Positions 7,533 to 16,807 are shown, counted from the stretch's first letter. The stretch: DNA of 64,000 nucleotides from Methylotenera mobilis JLW8 (GCF_000023705.1 NC_012968.1:1116001-1180000); one strand, 5' to 3'. The notes: generated by a model from the sequence alone, not told the origin. Numbers and translations are program-made.

Positions 7533-9413
7533 ATGACTATAAACAACATCTCAAAATTTCACGTTTTAACACCTAAAGTTTCGATTATTACATCTGTTAA
7601 AAATGGGGAAAAGTATTTAGTAGAGTCTTTGAATAGTATTCTTAGGCAAACATATCATGATTTTGAATTAATTGTGATAGATGATTATTCAGTAGACTCA
7701 ACTGCAAATATCCTTAAGGAGCTAGCTGCTTCAGATGAGCGAGTAAAAGTCATAACTAATGAAAGTTTGCCTGGGTTATCAAATGCTCTGAATCTAGGTA
7801 TTAAACATGCAACAGGTAAGTACCTAGTGCGGCATGACGCTGATGACATTTCTAAGCAACATAGATTAGCAACACAAATCGCATATCTTGAGAAGAATCC
7901 TGATATAGATATTCTAGGTTCTTGCATCGACATGATTGATGAGTCTGGTAGTTTTATTAAGTTACATCGTGAACCATTAAGTCACGCAGCCATAGTTTTT
8001 CATACTCTATTCGGTACACCTTTCGCACATCCGTCAATAGTTATTCGCAAATCTTTTTTAGATAGATCTAGAATAAGTTACTTAGAGGTACCTGCTCAGG
8101 ATTATGAGTTATGGGTGAGAATGATAAATTCTGGGGCCAAGGCTGAAAATTTATCCGAAGCTCTGGTAAGTTACCGCGTATCTATGCAATCTGATAGCAA
8201 TGTCCGCTCTCTTAGACATCATCAAATGGCGGAGGCAATTAAATTACAACAGATAAAACGGTACATAAAGTTTCCAACCCAGATTAAAAAAATATGTGCA
8301 GGAGAATATCAAGCTGTTGCACACTATCTTCTAACCGGAAATATATTTAAATTTTCTTACAACTCCAAAAAATTTGGCAAGCAGGTTATAGCCTTATTTG
8401 ACTCTATATCTCCTGAAATGGGTTTGATGCCTGAAGATATATCTCACATAAAAACATTAATGTATAAGCGCTTAGAAGCTATTAAGACAGATAACGCTTG
8501 GTCAGATGTATTTAGAAACTATAAAAGAAATATATATAACTTGGCACGAACAATCAGTGCAGTCAAAAAAACGCCCGTAATAAGCTTAACAGTATCGGAA
8601 ATTCAGAGCTTTATTGAAAATGTACATATTTTTATTATCGTGCGAGATCGGTTGACTTGTCTTCAATCTCTAGTTGATTGGTTGGCACGGGCAGGGCATA
8701 AAAATATTATATTAATTGATAATGCTTCTACTTATCCTCCCTTGGTTGAGTTTTTGTCGAAGACTACTTATAAAGTTATCAGATCAAGTGAAAATCTCGG
8801 CCATACTGCGTTATGGAAGATTCCTGAGTTGCAAGAAGTAATTAATGCTAACTGGTTTGTATATACGGACCCCGATGTTATTCCTGATGAAAACTGCCCT
8901 TTAGATGCAGTAGGTAATTTTTATAATATTCTGTTAAATAATCCCAATTATATTAAAGCTGGTTTTGGACTCCGCATTGATGACCTACCTGATCATTATC
9001 ATTTAAGAGATAGGGTGATTGAGTGGGAGGCGCAGTTCTATAAAAAACCCATTAGCACTGATATATATAACGCTGATATAGATACGACTTTTGCGTTATA
9101 TCGACCTGGAACTCAGTATTGTTTTGGCCCTGCTTTAAGAACAATGGGGGCATATAAGGCGCGACATTTGCCTTGGTATTTGGATACGAATAATTTGGTT
9201 GACGATGAACTATATTATCGAGAACATGCGCTTTCATCAGTAACTACATGGAATGTTGCAGGTAATGCGAAATTGCTACCTATACCTACTTTATGGGCAG
9301 GTGTTAAATATAGACTATTGGCTGCTGCGTCAATCCATCCTCTTTCATATAAGTTGGCTAACAAGATGAAATCATTGCTCCGTTCAGTTAATGTAAAAAA
9401 ATATAGAAAATAA
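7533..9413 (+). CDS. two-domain GT2 glycosyltransferase fusion
   Basis: A 626-residue protein made of two glycosyltransferase-like modules. The N-terminal module (about residues 10-250) is a clear GT2 enzyme: VSIITSVKNGEKYLVESLNS, LIVIDDYSVD and the metal site VRHDADD. After a linker of about 120 residues, the C-terminal module (about 370-590) starts again with VHIFIIVRDRLTCLQSLVDW, ILIDNAS and a DxD-like FVYTDPDVIPDEN. The C-terminal half resembles less common GT2-like proteins and is longer than a standard partial domain. Such a protein could add two successive sugars or act as a polymerising transferase. Its base composition is among the most AT-rich of the window. Confidence 0.8.
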   Translation: MTINNISKFHVLTPKVSIITSVKNGEKYLVESLNSILRQTYHDFELIVIDDYSVDSTANILKELAASDERVKVITNESLPGLSNALNLGIKHATGKYLVRHDADDISKQHRLATQIAYLEKNPDIDILGSCIDMIDESGSFIKLHREPLSHAAIVFHTLFGTPFAHPSIVIRKSFLDRSRISYLEVPAQDYELWVRMINSGAKAENLSEALVSYRVSMQSDSNVRSLRHHQMAEAIKLQQIKRYIKFPTQIKKICAGEYQAVAHYLLTGNIFKFSYNSKKFGKQVIALFDSISPEMGLMPEDISHIKTLMYKRLEAIKTDNAWSDVFRNYKRNIYNLARTISAVKKTPVISLTVSEIQSFIENVHIFIIVRDRLTCLQSLVDWLARAGHKNIILIDNASTYPPLVEFLSKTTYKVIRSSENLGHTALWKIPELQEVINANWFVYTDPDVIPDENCPLDAVGNFYNILLNNPNYIKAGFGLRIDDLPDHYHLRDRVIEWEAQFYKKPISTDIYNADIDTTFALYRPGTQYCFGPALRTMGAYKARHLPWYLDTNNLVDDELYYREHALSSVTTWNVAGNAKLLPIPTLWAGVKYRLLAAASIHPLSYKLANKMKSLLRSVNVKKYRK

Positions 9414-9444
9414 AAAATTATGTTAATTGTAGTTGAAGAATTTT

Positions 9445-10395
9445 ATGAAGTTATCGCAAATGAGTAGTTTAGTAGGGGGGGTTGTTGTTGCATATTACCC
9501 TGATGCGAAAGTATTTTCTGACACTTTAAACTCTGCTTTAAATGAAGTAGATTATCTTGTGGTTGTAAATAATAGTAGAGAGCCTCTTCATGAGTTATGT
9601 GCAGAGGTCAATGGTCTTCAGATTACGGTAATTGAGAATAAAGATAATGTCGGCATTGCTAAAGCCCTAAATCTTGGTATTGAATATTTAATAGCAAAAA
9701 ACTGTGAATATTTTTTACTACTGGATCAAGATAGCAAAGTTCCTAAAAGCATGGTTTCTGAGTTGATAAAGGCTGTCAATCATTTAAGCGATTCTACAAA
9801 CCAGATAGCTGCAGTTGGTCCATCTTACTTTAATTCACGATTAGATAAAAATGCTCCTTTTATTCAATTTGATAACTTCAGTATTAAAAAAATTAACCCA
9901 GATCCTATGGTTCCATATGTGCCTGTTGATTTTTTAATTACTTCTGGGAGTTTAATCACGCTAAGCGCCATAAAGAATATTGGAGTTATGGAAGATGGTT
10001 TGTTTATAGATTATGTTGACACCGAGTGGTGCTTGAGAGCTGTCGCTAAAGGTTACAAATTATATGGTTTGAGCACGGTAAAAATGGAACATTCATTGGG
10101 AGATGATCCTGTGGTTTTTTTTAATAAAAAAATGCCAATGCATAGCCCTTTGAGGCATTATTACATTGCGCGAAATGCTCTTCATCTAATGAAGCGAAGT
10201 TATATTCCCGTCAATAAAAAAATTATCATTTTAATAAGTATGCTAAAAACCTTTTTCTTTTACTCTTTAGTACCATCTAATAGATTTTCGCACCTAAAAA
10301 TGATGTGTAGTGGCTTTTATGATGGAGTATCAAATAATTATGGTCGCTATGATAAGTTGGTAAAGTTGAAAAATAATTTATCTCATGAAGTTTAG
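9445..10395 (+). CDS. GT2 glycosyltransferase, rhamnosyltransferase-like
   Basis: A 316-residue GT2 protein related to RfbF-type rhamnosyltransferases. Visible motifs are VVAYYPD at the N-terminus, YLVVVNNSRE, the metal-binding FLLLDQDSKVP (about residue 95) and FIDYVDTEWCLRA (about residue 190), which is characteristic of this subgroup. The frame is open from a TTG at 9433; the ATG at 9445 is preferred, and an ATG at 9460 is also possible. The donor sugar need not be rhamnose: no dTDP-rhamnose genes are visible in the window. Confidence 0.82.
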   Translation: MKLSQMSSLVGGVVVAYYPDAKVFSDTLNSALNEVDYLVVVNNSREPLHELCAEVNGLQITVIENKDNVGIAKALNLGIEYLIAKNCEYFLLLDQDSKVPKSMVSELIKAVNHLSDSTNQIAAVGPSYFNSRLDKNAPFIQFDNFSIKKINPDPMVPYVPVDFLITSGSLITLSAIKNIGVMEDGLFIDYVDTEWCLRAVAKGYKLYGLSTVKMEHSLGDDPVVFFNKKMPMHSPLRHYYIARNALHLMKRSYIPVNKKIIILISMLKTFFFYSLVPSNRFSHLKMMCSGFYDGVSNNYGRYDKLVKLKNNLSHEV

Positions 10396-11296
10396 AGTTA
10401 AGGTCTTTCTCGCCACCTTTAATGGATCAGCTTGGATTCAAGAGCAGATTGATAGTATTTTGCGGCAAGTCGGTGTTGATGTGCAAGTTTATGTCTCTGA
10501 TGATTTTTCCAGTGATACTACTATAGCGCTTCTTGAAGGTCTTACTAAGCAAGAGTCTCGCATTGAATTGCTACCGAGGACTGTAATATTTGGCGGCGCA
10601 GGTAAAAATTTTTACAGGCTTATTTTAGATGTAGATTTAAATGATTGTGATTATGTCGCCTTTGCTGATCAAGATGACATTTGGGAACAAGACAAACTTA
10701 TTCGACATATTGGACTTATGCAACAGAGTGGCGTAGATGCCGTGTCATCTAATGTCATTGCATTTTGGCCTAATGGGAAAACTAAGTTAATTGATAAGGC
10801 GCAGCCTCAGAGAGAGTTAGATTATTTATTTGAGTCTGCAGGGCCTGGATGCACGTTCTTGATGACTTCCCAGCTCGTAGGGCTGGTAAAGAAGCTTCTA
10901 AGCGACCCAGGAGGTATAGCTAATAAAGTAGCTTTACACGACTGGCTTGTATATGCAGTTTGCAGGATATCTGGTAGAAAATGGTTGATTGATTCAACGC
11001 CCTCTTTGCAGTATCGACAGCATGAAAAAAATGTAGTTGGCGCGAATATTGGCTTAAAAGCTAAATTTTCTCGACTAAGAAAAATATCTAATGGCTGGTA
11101 TAAGGCGGAGGTATTAAAGATTTTAGCTGTTTCTTTTCAGTTATCTAATAATCCTAAATTACTAACTATTTCAGGTTTGCTCGAAAAATCAGATTTATTA
11201 TCTCGTTTAAAGTTATTGCGGTTTGTTCCACAAGCTCGGCGGAAACTATCTGATCGTTTTATTTTGGGATTGATGATCGTTTTTGATTTATTTTAG
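10385..11296 (+). CDS. GT2 glycosyltransferase
   Basis: A 303-residue GT2 enzyme. It has VKVFLATFNGSAWIQEQIDS, the nucleotide-binding VYVSDDFSSD and the strong motif YVAFADQDDIWEQDKL that marks the RfbG/rhamnosyltransferase-like GT2 subgroup. Its ATG lies 11 bases inside the end of the previous gene. It is the last of the AT-rich assembly genes; composition changes with the following gene. Confidence 0.85.
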   Translation: MKFRVKVFLATFNGSAWIQEQIDSILRQVGVDVQVYVSDDFSSDTTIALLEGLTKQESRIELLPRTVIFGGAGKNFYRLILDVDLNDCDYVAFADQDDIWEQDKLIRHIGLMQQSGVDAVSSNVIAFWPNGKTKLIDKAQPQRELDYLFESAGPGCTFLMTSQLVGLVKKLLSDPGGIANKVALHDWLVYAVCRISGRKWLIDSTPSLQYRQHEKNVVGANIGLKAKFSRLRKISNGWYKAEVLKILAVSFQLSNNPKLLTISGLLEKSDLLSRLKLLRFVPQARRKLSDRFILGLMIVFDLF

Positions 11297-11305
11297 GATA
11301 CGAAC

Positions 11306-12262
11306 TTGAGAGTTGCTATTAATCGCATCATGGTGACTGGTGCTAATGGTTTTGTAGGGCAGCTTTTTTGCGCAGAAGCCTTGGCGCGTGGCTTGGAGGT
11401 CTTTGGCGTAACAAGGCTTTCTGGTGCGTCACTACCTAATGTTAAAAACGTTGTAGTGAGTGACATTAATGGCACGACTGACTGGTCGTTCGCTTTAGTG
11501 GGTTGTGATGTAGTGATGCATCTTGCTGCGCGTGTGCATGTGATGCGTGAGACTTCTGATGATCCCTTGGCTGAGTTTCGTCATGTGAATGTTGCGGGGA
11601 CTGAGCACTTGGCGCGTAGTGCTGCGGCTGCAGGTGTAAGACGATTCGTTTACGTGAGTTCTATTAAAGTGAACGGGGAAGAAACGAGCAAGGGAACGGC
11701 ATATACCGAACAAGACAATGCTGCGCCTCAAGACCCTTATGGGGTTTCTAAATGGGAAGCCGAGCAAGCACTGCATTGTGTAGCAAAAGAAACTGGGCTT
11801 GAGGTGGTGATAGTACGCCCACCATTGGTATATGGTGCTGGTGTAAAAGGTAATTTTGCACAGATGATTTCTGTGGTTGCCAAAGGTGTGCCACTTCCAT
11901 TTGCATCTGTGAATAATAAACGCAGTTTGATTTATGTGAAAAATTTGGCGGATGCATTAATGTTATGTGCAACACATCCGGCTGCCGCTGGGAATACGTA
12001 TTTAGTGAGCGATGGCGAAGATGTTTCTACCACGGATTTATTGCGTAAATTAGCTGTTGTGATGGGCAAAAAATCACGTTTATTTTCATGCCCAGTTGTT
12101 TTGTTAAAATTAGCTGCCAAAATATTTAGAAAGTCTGATCAAGTAGGGCGCTTGCTCGGTTCTTTGCAAGTGGATAGCAGTAAAGTACGCCGTGAGCTGG
12201 GCTGGGTGCCGCCATTTTCTGTGGATGATGGTTTGAAAGCGACTGTAAAAGATAAAATTTGA
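11306..12262 (+). CDS. NAD-dependent epimerase/dehydratase, UDP-4-keto-hexosamine reductase type (WbpV-like)
   Basis: A 318-residue extended SDR with the glycine motif VTGANGFVGQLF near the N-terminus and the catalytic Y-x3-K in DPYGVSKWEAEQAL (about residues 146-159). Its position before a PglC-type transferase and a WbpM-type 4,6-dehydratase matches P. aeruginosa wbpV-wbpL-wbpM and rhizobial loci, where this enzyme reduces the 4-keto product of WbpM to UDP-QuiNAc or UDP-FucNAc. The TTG at 11306 has AGGA (11295-11298) seven bases upstream; the ATG at 11330 would cut off the first strand. Galactose epimerase is the main alternative. Confidence 0.78.
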   Translation: MRVAINRIMVTGANGFVGQLFCAEALARGLEVFGVTRLSGASLPNVKNVVVSDINGTTDWSFALVGCDVVMHLAARVHVMRETSDDPLAEFRHVNVAGTEHLARSAAAAGVRRFVYVSSIKVNGEETSKGTAYTEQDNAAPQDPYGVSKWEAEQALHCVAKETGLEVVIVRPPLVYGAGVKGNFAQMISVVAKGVPLPFASVNNKRSLIYVKNLADALMLCATHPAAAGNTYLVSDGEDVSTTDLLRKLAVVMGKKSRLFSCPVVLLKLAAKIFRKSDQVGRLLGSLQVDSSKVRRELGWVPPFSVDDGLKATVKDKI

Positions 12263-12825
12263 TGATTAAACGTATTTTTGATTTGTGTCTATCGTGTTTT
12301 GCCGCGCTGTTTTTGCTGATACCATTTTTATTGATTTGGTTGTTGGTGAAGGTTACTTCAACTGGCCCAGCTTTATATTGGTCTGACCGTGTAGGCCGTC
12401 ATAACGTGATTTTCAAGATGCCTAAATTTCGCTCTATGCGAGTGGATACGCCGGCCGTTGCCACACATCTGCTCAATAATCCCCAGCAGTTTTTGACGCC
12501 TATCGGTTCGTTCTTAAGAAAGTCTAGTTTAGATGAATTGCCGCAACTATTGAGTATCATTAGGGGTGACATGAGTTTTGTAGGGCCGCGCCCTGCATTG
12601 TTTAACCAAGATGATTTAATTGCTTTACGTACCAAGTATGGGGTGGATGCGCTGATGCCAGGACTCACCGGCTGGGCGCAGATTAATGGTCGAGATGAGT
12701 TGCCGATTCCTGATAAGGTGAATTTAGATGTCGCTTATATGCAGCATCAATCGTTTTGGTTTGACCTGAAGATTATTGTTTTAACTTTTGTAAAAGTTTT
12801 AAGAAGAGACGGTGTTCAGCATTAG
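12262..12825 (+). CDS. short initiating phosphoglycosyl transferase (PglC type sugar transferase)
   Basis: A 187-residue monotopic phosphoglycosyl transferase. It has one N-terminal hydrophobic reentrant helix (residues of about 8-32) and the catalytic DE dyad in SSLDELPQLLSIIRGDM, followed by SFVGPRPAL and PGLTGWAQINGRDEL. It lacks the extra N-terminal helices of WcaJ/WbaP, so it is the short PglC-like form. It would transfer a phosphosugar, here probably QuiNAc or FucNAc phosphate, from UDP to undecaprenyl phosphate to start the repeat unit. The ATG overlaps the preceding TGA by one base (TGATG); an in-frame TTG at 12259 would add one Met. Confidence 0.88.
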   Translation: MIKRIFDLCLSCFAALFLLIPFLLIWLLVKVTSTGPALYWSDRVGRHNVIFKMPKFRSMRVDTPAVATHLLNNPQQFLTPIGSFLRKSSLDELPQLLSIIRGDMSFVGPRPALFNQDDLIALRTKYGVDALMPGLTGWAQINGRDELPIPDKVNLDVAYMQHQSFWFDLKIIVLTFVKVLRRDGVQH

Positions 12826-12865
12826 AATGGCAGAACGCATTAAATCTGAAGACATTAATTACTAA

Positions 12866-14749
12866 ATGAAAAAATCAATGACAAATCCGCGTACTCTTTT
12901 AGCGGTATTTCACGATATTATCGCTGCAGCAGGCGCGTGGATTTTTGCCTACTTGTTGCGTTTTAACCTCTCAATTCCTCCTGAATTTGCATTAGAAATG
13001 CTGGCCACGGTTGGCTGGGTGGTTTTATTGCAAGTTACCGTGTTTGTTAGCTTTGGCTTGTATCGTGGCGTTTGGCGCTTTGCTAGTGTTAACGATTTAA
13101 AGCGTATTTTTTTAGCAGTGAGCTTTGCTTCAGTGTTGCTGGCCGCATTCTTTTTTATGGTCAAGACCAATATTGTGATCCCGCGTTCGGTGCTAGTGCT
13201 GGATCCGTTGCTATTAATATTGGCTATGGGCGGAAGCCGCTTTGCTTACCGTGCGTGGAAAGAGCACGTGCTGTATGGTACGACCTTAAAACAGGGCGAG
13301 CCTGTAATCGTGTTAGGGGCAGGCGATGCGGCTATTGCGTTGGTAAAAGACTTGGCGCGCAGTACCCAGTGGCGAGTTGTGGCTTTGCTAGATGATGATG
13401 TCACCATGTTGGGACGTGAGGTCTTTGGCGTTAAAGTCAGAGGCAATATCCAGCAGTTAGCGTCTATATGCAGTCACTTGAGTGTTAACTACGTAATTGT
13501 AGCGATGCCGTCAGTGCATCACCAAAAACGCAGAGAGGCCATTGAATTTGCAAATGCGCTGGGGCTGGAAGTAATGACCGTACCAGCGATTGATGATTTG
13601 ATGAGTGGTAAGGTCAGCGTCTCTCAAATCCGCAAGGTGGATGTGGAAGATTTGTTGGGGCGTGATTCAGTTAAGCTTGATAGTTCAGGTTTGCAGATGC
13701 TGATTGATCAAAAAGTTGTCATGGTGAGCGGTGCTGGTGGTTCGATTGGCTCGGAGTTATGCCGTCAGATTGTTAAGTACCAGCCCAGCACCTTGATTTG
13801 TTTGGATATTTCTGAGTTCTCTCTTTACCAGCTCGAGCAGGAGTTGAGTGCTTTAAATTTACCCACCAGACTGATTTATTTAACGGGTGATGTGAAAAAT
13901 CACACGCGTATGCATCATGTGTTAGCCCAGCATCAGCCATCGGTTGTGTTCCATGCTGCGGCTTATAAGCACGTGCCGATGATGGAAAATGGTAACGTTT
14001 GGGAAGCGCTTTCTAACAATGTGATTGGTACCTATACTATTGCACAGGCGTGTAAAGACCATGGCGTTAGCAAGTTTGTTTTAATTTCTACAGATAAGGC
14101 TGTGAACCCGACTAACGTAATGGGCGCCAGCAAGCGTTTGGCTGAAATGGTGTGTCAGGGCTTGCAAAGTGAGGCTGGCACACGTTTTGTGATTGTGCGT
14201 TTTGGTAATGTATTAGGCAGCAGCGGCAGCGTGATTCCAAAGTTCCGCGAGCAGATTGCTAAAGGTGGCCCGATCACTATTACACATCCCGAGATTACGC
14301 GCTACTTTATGTCTATTCCTGAAGCAGCGCAGTTAGTGATGCAGGCTGGCTTGATGGGCAAGGGCGGCGAGATTTTTGTGCTGGATATGGGTGAGCCGGT
14401 TAAGATTACTGATTTAGCCTTGGATATGATTAGGCTGTCTGGATTTAGTGCCGATGAAATTAAGATTGAGTATGTCGGGTTGCGACCAGGTGAAAAGCTT
14501 TATGAAGAGTTGTTGGCTGATGACGAGCATACTATGCCAACACCACACGAAAAATTGCGAATTGCACAAGCTAGAGCCGCCAATATGGGTTGGGTGAATA
14601 GTTTGCTTATATGGGTTGAGGGTTTGCATGGTACGCATGAGGCTCAAATTAAGCTTGAGCTATCTGGCTGGGTGGAGGAGTATAGTCCGCAAATAGCTGG
14701 TGGTGTTGATGCGCAGATGCCTGCCTCAAAGCAAGTCACTGTGCACTAG
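12866..14749 (+). CDS. UDP-GlcNAc 4,6-dehydratase, membrane-anchored WbpM/CapD family
   Basis: A 627-residue protein of the usual WbpM length. Four transmembrane helices lie in about residues 15-125, then a first Rossmann domain (VIVLGAGDAAIAL, about 145-270), then the SDR domain with SGAGGSIGSELCRQI near residue 289. The catalytic segment reads NVMGASKRLAEM, with Met in the position of the usual Tyr, as in the Ser-Met-Lys triad known for WbpM. It converts UDP-GlcNAc to UDP-4-keto-6-deoxy-GlcNAc at the membrane, feeding the reductase two genes upstream. Its composition is like the core genome, unlike the glycosyltransferases. Confidence 0.92.
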   Translation: MKKSMTNPRTLLAVFHDIIAAAGAWIFAYLLRFNLSIPPEFALEMLATVGWVVLLQVTVFVSFGLYRGVWRFASVNDLKRIFLAVSFASVLLAAFFFMVKTNIVIPRSVLVLDPLLLILAMGGSRFAYRAWKEHVLYGTTLKQGEPVIVLGAGDAAIALVKDLARSTQWRVVALLDDDVTMLGREVFGVKVRGNIQQLASICSHLSVNYVIVAMPSVHHQKRREAIEFANALGLEVMTVPAIDDLMSGKVSVSQIRKVDVEDLLGRDSVKLDSSGLQMLIDQKVVMVSGAGGSIGSELCRQIVKYQPSTLICLDISEFSLYQLEQELSALNLPTRLIYLTGDVKNHTRMHHVLAQHQPSVVFHAAAYKHVPMMENGNVWEALSNNVIGTYTIAQACKDHGVSKFVLISTDKAVNPTNVMGASKRLAEMVCQGLQSEAGTRFVIVRFGNVLGSSGSVIPKFREQIAKGGPITITHPEITRYFMSIPEAAQLVMQAGLMGKGGEIFVLDMGEPVKITDLALDMIRLSGFSADEIKIEYVGLRPGEKLYEELLADDEHTMPTPHEKLRIAQARAANMGWVNSLLIWVEGLHGTHEAQIKLELSGWVEEYSPQIAGGVDAQMPASKQVTVH

Positions 14750-14901
14750 GCTGTAGATTAATATTACAGTGAGTGAGCTTAAGTTTACTCCTGGCGTACT
14801 ATATATACAGTTAGAGATTGTTTCTACGTTAGATGCTAAGCGGATTAAAAGCTTTAAGCCATTCCTCTCTTTTTTGTAATTTTTAATGAGTTAATCGACA
14901 A

Positions 14902-15444
14902 ATGGAAACATTGCACCCCCAACAACTTTTAGAGCGATCAAATATCATTCATCCAAAAGAAATGGTGGAGGCGGCAATTACCACGATGTCGAATGACATT
15001 ACTAAAACACTCGAAGCCACGACCCCTGTGGTGATTTGTGTTATGGGTGGTGGTGTTGTATTTTCTGGACAATTGCTTACCCAGTTGAGCTTTCCGCTAG
15101 AGCTTGATTATGTACATGCCAGCAGGTACCAAAATAAAACGGTAGGTAAAATGCTGGAGTGGAAAGCGTTGCCTAAGCTTGATTTGTCTGGCCGTGTCGT
15201 GCTTTTGTTAGACGATATTCTGGATGAAGGGATTACGCTTAAGGCGATTCAGGATAAATGCATGATGCTTGGTGCCGCACGGGTGCTGACTGCGGTATTG
15301 ATTGAGAAGAAGCTTGATCATGAGAAGCCGATCAAAGCTGATTTTGTTGGCCTTGAAGTGCCAAACGAATATGTATTTGGCTATGGCATGGATGTTTATG
15401 GCTGGTGGCGTAATTTGCCAGCGATTTATGCTTTGCAGACATAG
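14902..15444 (+). CDS. hpt: hypoxanthine-guanine phosphoribosyltransferase
   Basis: A 180-residue type I phosphoribosyltransferase. The PRPP-binding loop is VVLLLDDILDEGITL (about residues 96-110), and ICVMGGGVVFSGQLL matches the N-terminal cis-peptide loop of Hpt. It salvages hypoxanthine and guanine to IMP and GMP in the cytoplasm. The gene stands alone after the polysaccharide cluster, and the 150 bases before it contain no other gene. The length and motifs fit the betaproteobacterial HGPRT-like group; xanthine specificity is not excluded. Confidence 0.85.
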   Translation: METLHPQQLLERSNIIHPKEMVEAAITTMSNDITKTLEATTPVVICVMGGGVVFSGQLLTQLSFPLELDYVHASRYQNKTVGKMLEWKALPKLDLSGRVVLLLDDILDEGITLKAIQDKCMMLGAARVLTAVLIEKKLDHEKPIKADFVGLEVPNEYVFGYGMDVYGWWRNLPAIYALQT

Positions 15445-15731
15445 CGCTATATCTGGATATAGAGGCATATTCAAGCGTCCTGCCAGCCTTAAACTTGATA
15501 CCAGATTAAACAGAGTGTCATATTTTAGACATGTATCCTATTCACCCGCATTCACCCGTTTTTGTACAAAAGGTGTTGTGATTTTGACATTACAGTCAGC
15601 ATCATAACAATATACTTACTGTTTTTTAAGATGTTTTGTATGTAACCTATTGATTGTTATAGGTATGGTTTTTGGCATCTAATTTGCAACCTTATCAACA
15701 TGAGCAAAATGCCCATGAATAGGTGCCAATG
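15445..15731. other. intergenic region between hpt and epsA
   Basis: No coding sequence is supported here; the open frames that cross it are extensions of non-coding frames of hpt. It contains a short inverted repeat just after hpt (CTATATC-TGG-ATATAG), a direct repeat of TTCACCCG at about 15541 and 15551, and the sigma-54 promoter listed separately. Confidence 0.6.
15673..15688 (+). promoter_or_regulatory. sigma-54 (RpoN) promoter upstream of epsA
   Basis: TGGCATC-TAAT-TTGCA matches the -24/-12 consensus TGGCACG-N4-TTGCA at nearly every position, with exactly 10 bases between the GG and GC pairs. Transcription would begin near 15699, about 30 bases before the start codon. Confidence 0.6.
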
Positions 15732-16553
15732 ATGAAAAAAGAATCTATCAATCAATATGTAAATATAGCGACAGCTGTTATTCAGCGCTCGCATCAAATC
15801 AAAACTCACTTAGATTACTTTGTGTGGCTGCAAAACAGCGTTGCTGAGTTAATCCCACATGACATGCTACTCACTGCTTGGGGTGATTTTAGGCAGCAGC
15901 AAGATGGCCAGTTACATTATGATGCGGCCTCGAACCTAAAAGACCTTAGAACCTCCGGCATTATTGATGCCTCAGATCGCGTAAGTGAGTTTTTGGGTGA
16001 TTTATATAACTATTGGATTGCGTCCGGCAGTGATTGTTTTGTTATCGACTCAGCTGGGCAAAGTGCAATCATCCAGAAAATTAAAACAGTATTCCCTGAG
16101 CAGTTGCTTGAGATTAACTCACTACTGGTTTATGCCGTAAGAGATCAAAGAAGTAGTGATGAGTGTTTATACGTATTTTTCAGTAAAGAATATAAGTTAG
16201 ATATCAATGCACCGATGATGGATTTTATCATGCCGCATATTGATTATATCTTGCGAAAAATCAAACCGCTGGAGCAGTTGGATATGCTGGCAGAGGCTGA
16301 TGGCGTAAGTTTATCAAGCTTGAGTGAGCGCGAGATTGAGGTGATTAGTTGGATTAAGGCTGGCAAAACCAACCAAGAAATTGGCATGATCTTGAGCATT
16401 AGCCAAAATACAGTGAAGAGCCACCTAAAAAGAATTTTTCAGAAACTTAACATTGGGCGCAGGGCACAAGCGGTGGCTTTGCTGGCAAATGTGCCTTCAA
16501 ACAAACTGAAGCAGTTGCAGGTGCAGCAGGGCACGCATTCGGTTTACAACTAA
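15732..16553 (+). CDS. epsA: LuxR-family transcriptional regulator, EpsA type (XrtB/PEP-CTERM associated)
   Basis: A 273-residue protein with an N-terminal sensor-like region of about 190 residues and a C-terminal LuxR helix-turn-helix: LSEREIEVISWIKAGKTNQE followed by ISQNTVKSHLKRIFQKLNIG (about residues 198-245). The N-terminal part, with HLDYFVWLQNSVAELIPHD, is like EpsA proteins of methylotrophic and related betaproteobacteria linked to exosortase-B exopolysaccharide loci. No eps or xrtB genes lie beside it here, so it acts at a distance or on the nearby polysaccharide genes. AGGTG at 15721-15725 best fits the ATG at 15732; GTG 15723 and ATG 15729 are alternatives. A sigma-54 promoter lies just upstream. 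Confidence 0.8.
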   Translation: MKKESINQYVNIATAVIQRSHQIKTHLDYFVWLQNSVAELIPHDMLLTAWGDFRQQQDGQLHYDAASNLKDLRTSGIIDASDRVSEFLGDLYNYWIASGSDCFVIDSAGQSAIIQKIKTVFPEQLLEINSLLVYAVRDQRSSDECLYVFFSKEYKLDINAPMMDFIMPHIDYILRKIKPLEQLDMLAEADGVSLSSLSEREIEVISWIKAGKTNQEIGMILSISQNTVKSHLKRIFQKLNIGRRAQAVALLANVPSNKLKQLQVQQGTHSVYN

Positions 16554-16722
16554 TAGCCTATAATGTGGCGTCATAGATAGAGTTTTTTTGATTCTCTTGC
16601 TGATGTCACGTGATTCTTTATTGATATCACGCCCCTAATCATCATTGTTAGCGTTACAATGTGGCATGATCGTAATGAACAAGCTATAAGCTCAATCGTT
16701 GCTTGTGGCTGGATAAATATGA

Positions 16723-16807
16723 TGGTGCCCAGAAGAGAACTCGAATCTCCACATCTTTCGATACTAGTACCTGAAACTAGCGCGTCTACCAATTCCGCCA
16801 TCTGGGC
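16723..16807 (-). tRNA. tRNA-Leu (anticodon CAG)
   Basis: On the - strand the acceptor stem GCCCAGA pairs with TCTGGGC, followed by an encoded ACCA end. The anticodon stem CTAGT/ACTAG encloses TTCAGGT, giving anticodon CAG (+ strand CTG at 16771-16773). A long variable arm and the T arm GGAGA-TTCGAGT-TCTCT complete an 85-base class II tRNA. It lies antisense between epsA and rnr. Confidence 0.96.

Noticed and set aside
15302-15607. A 101-codon open frame overlapping the 3' end of hpt
   Set aside because: It runs in another frame of hpt and into the promoter region; composition is unlike a protein and there is no ribosome-binding site.
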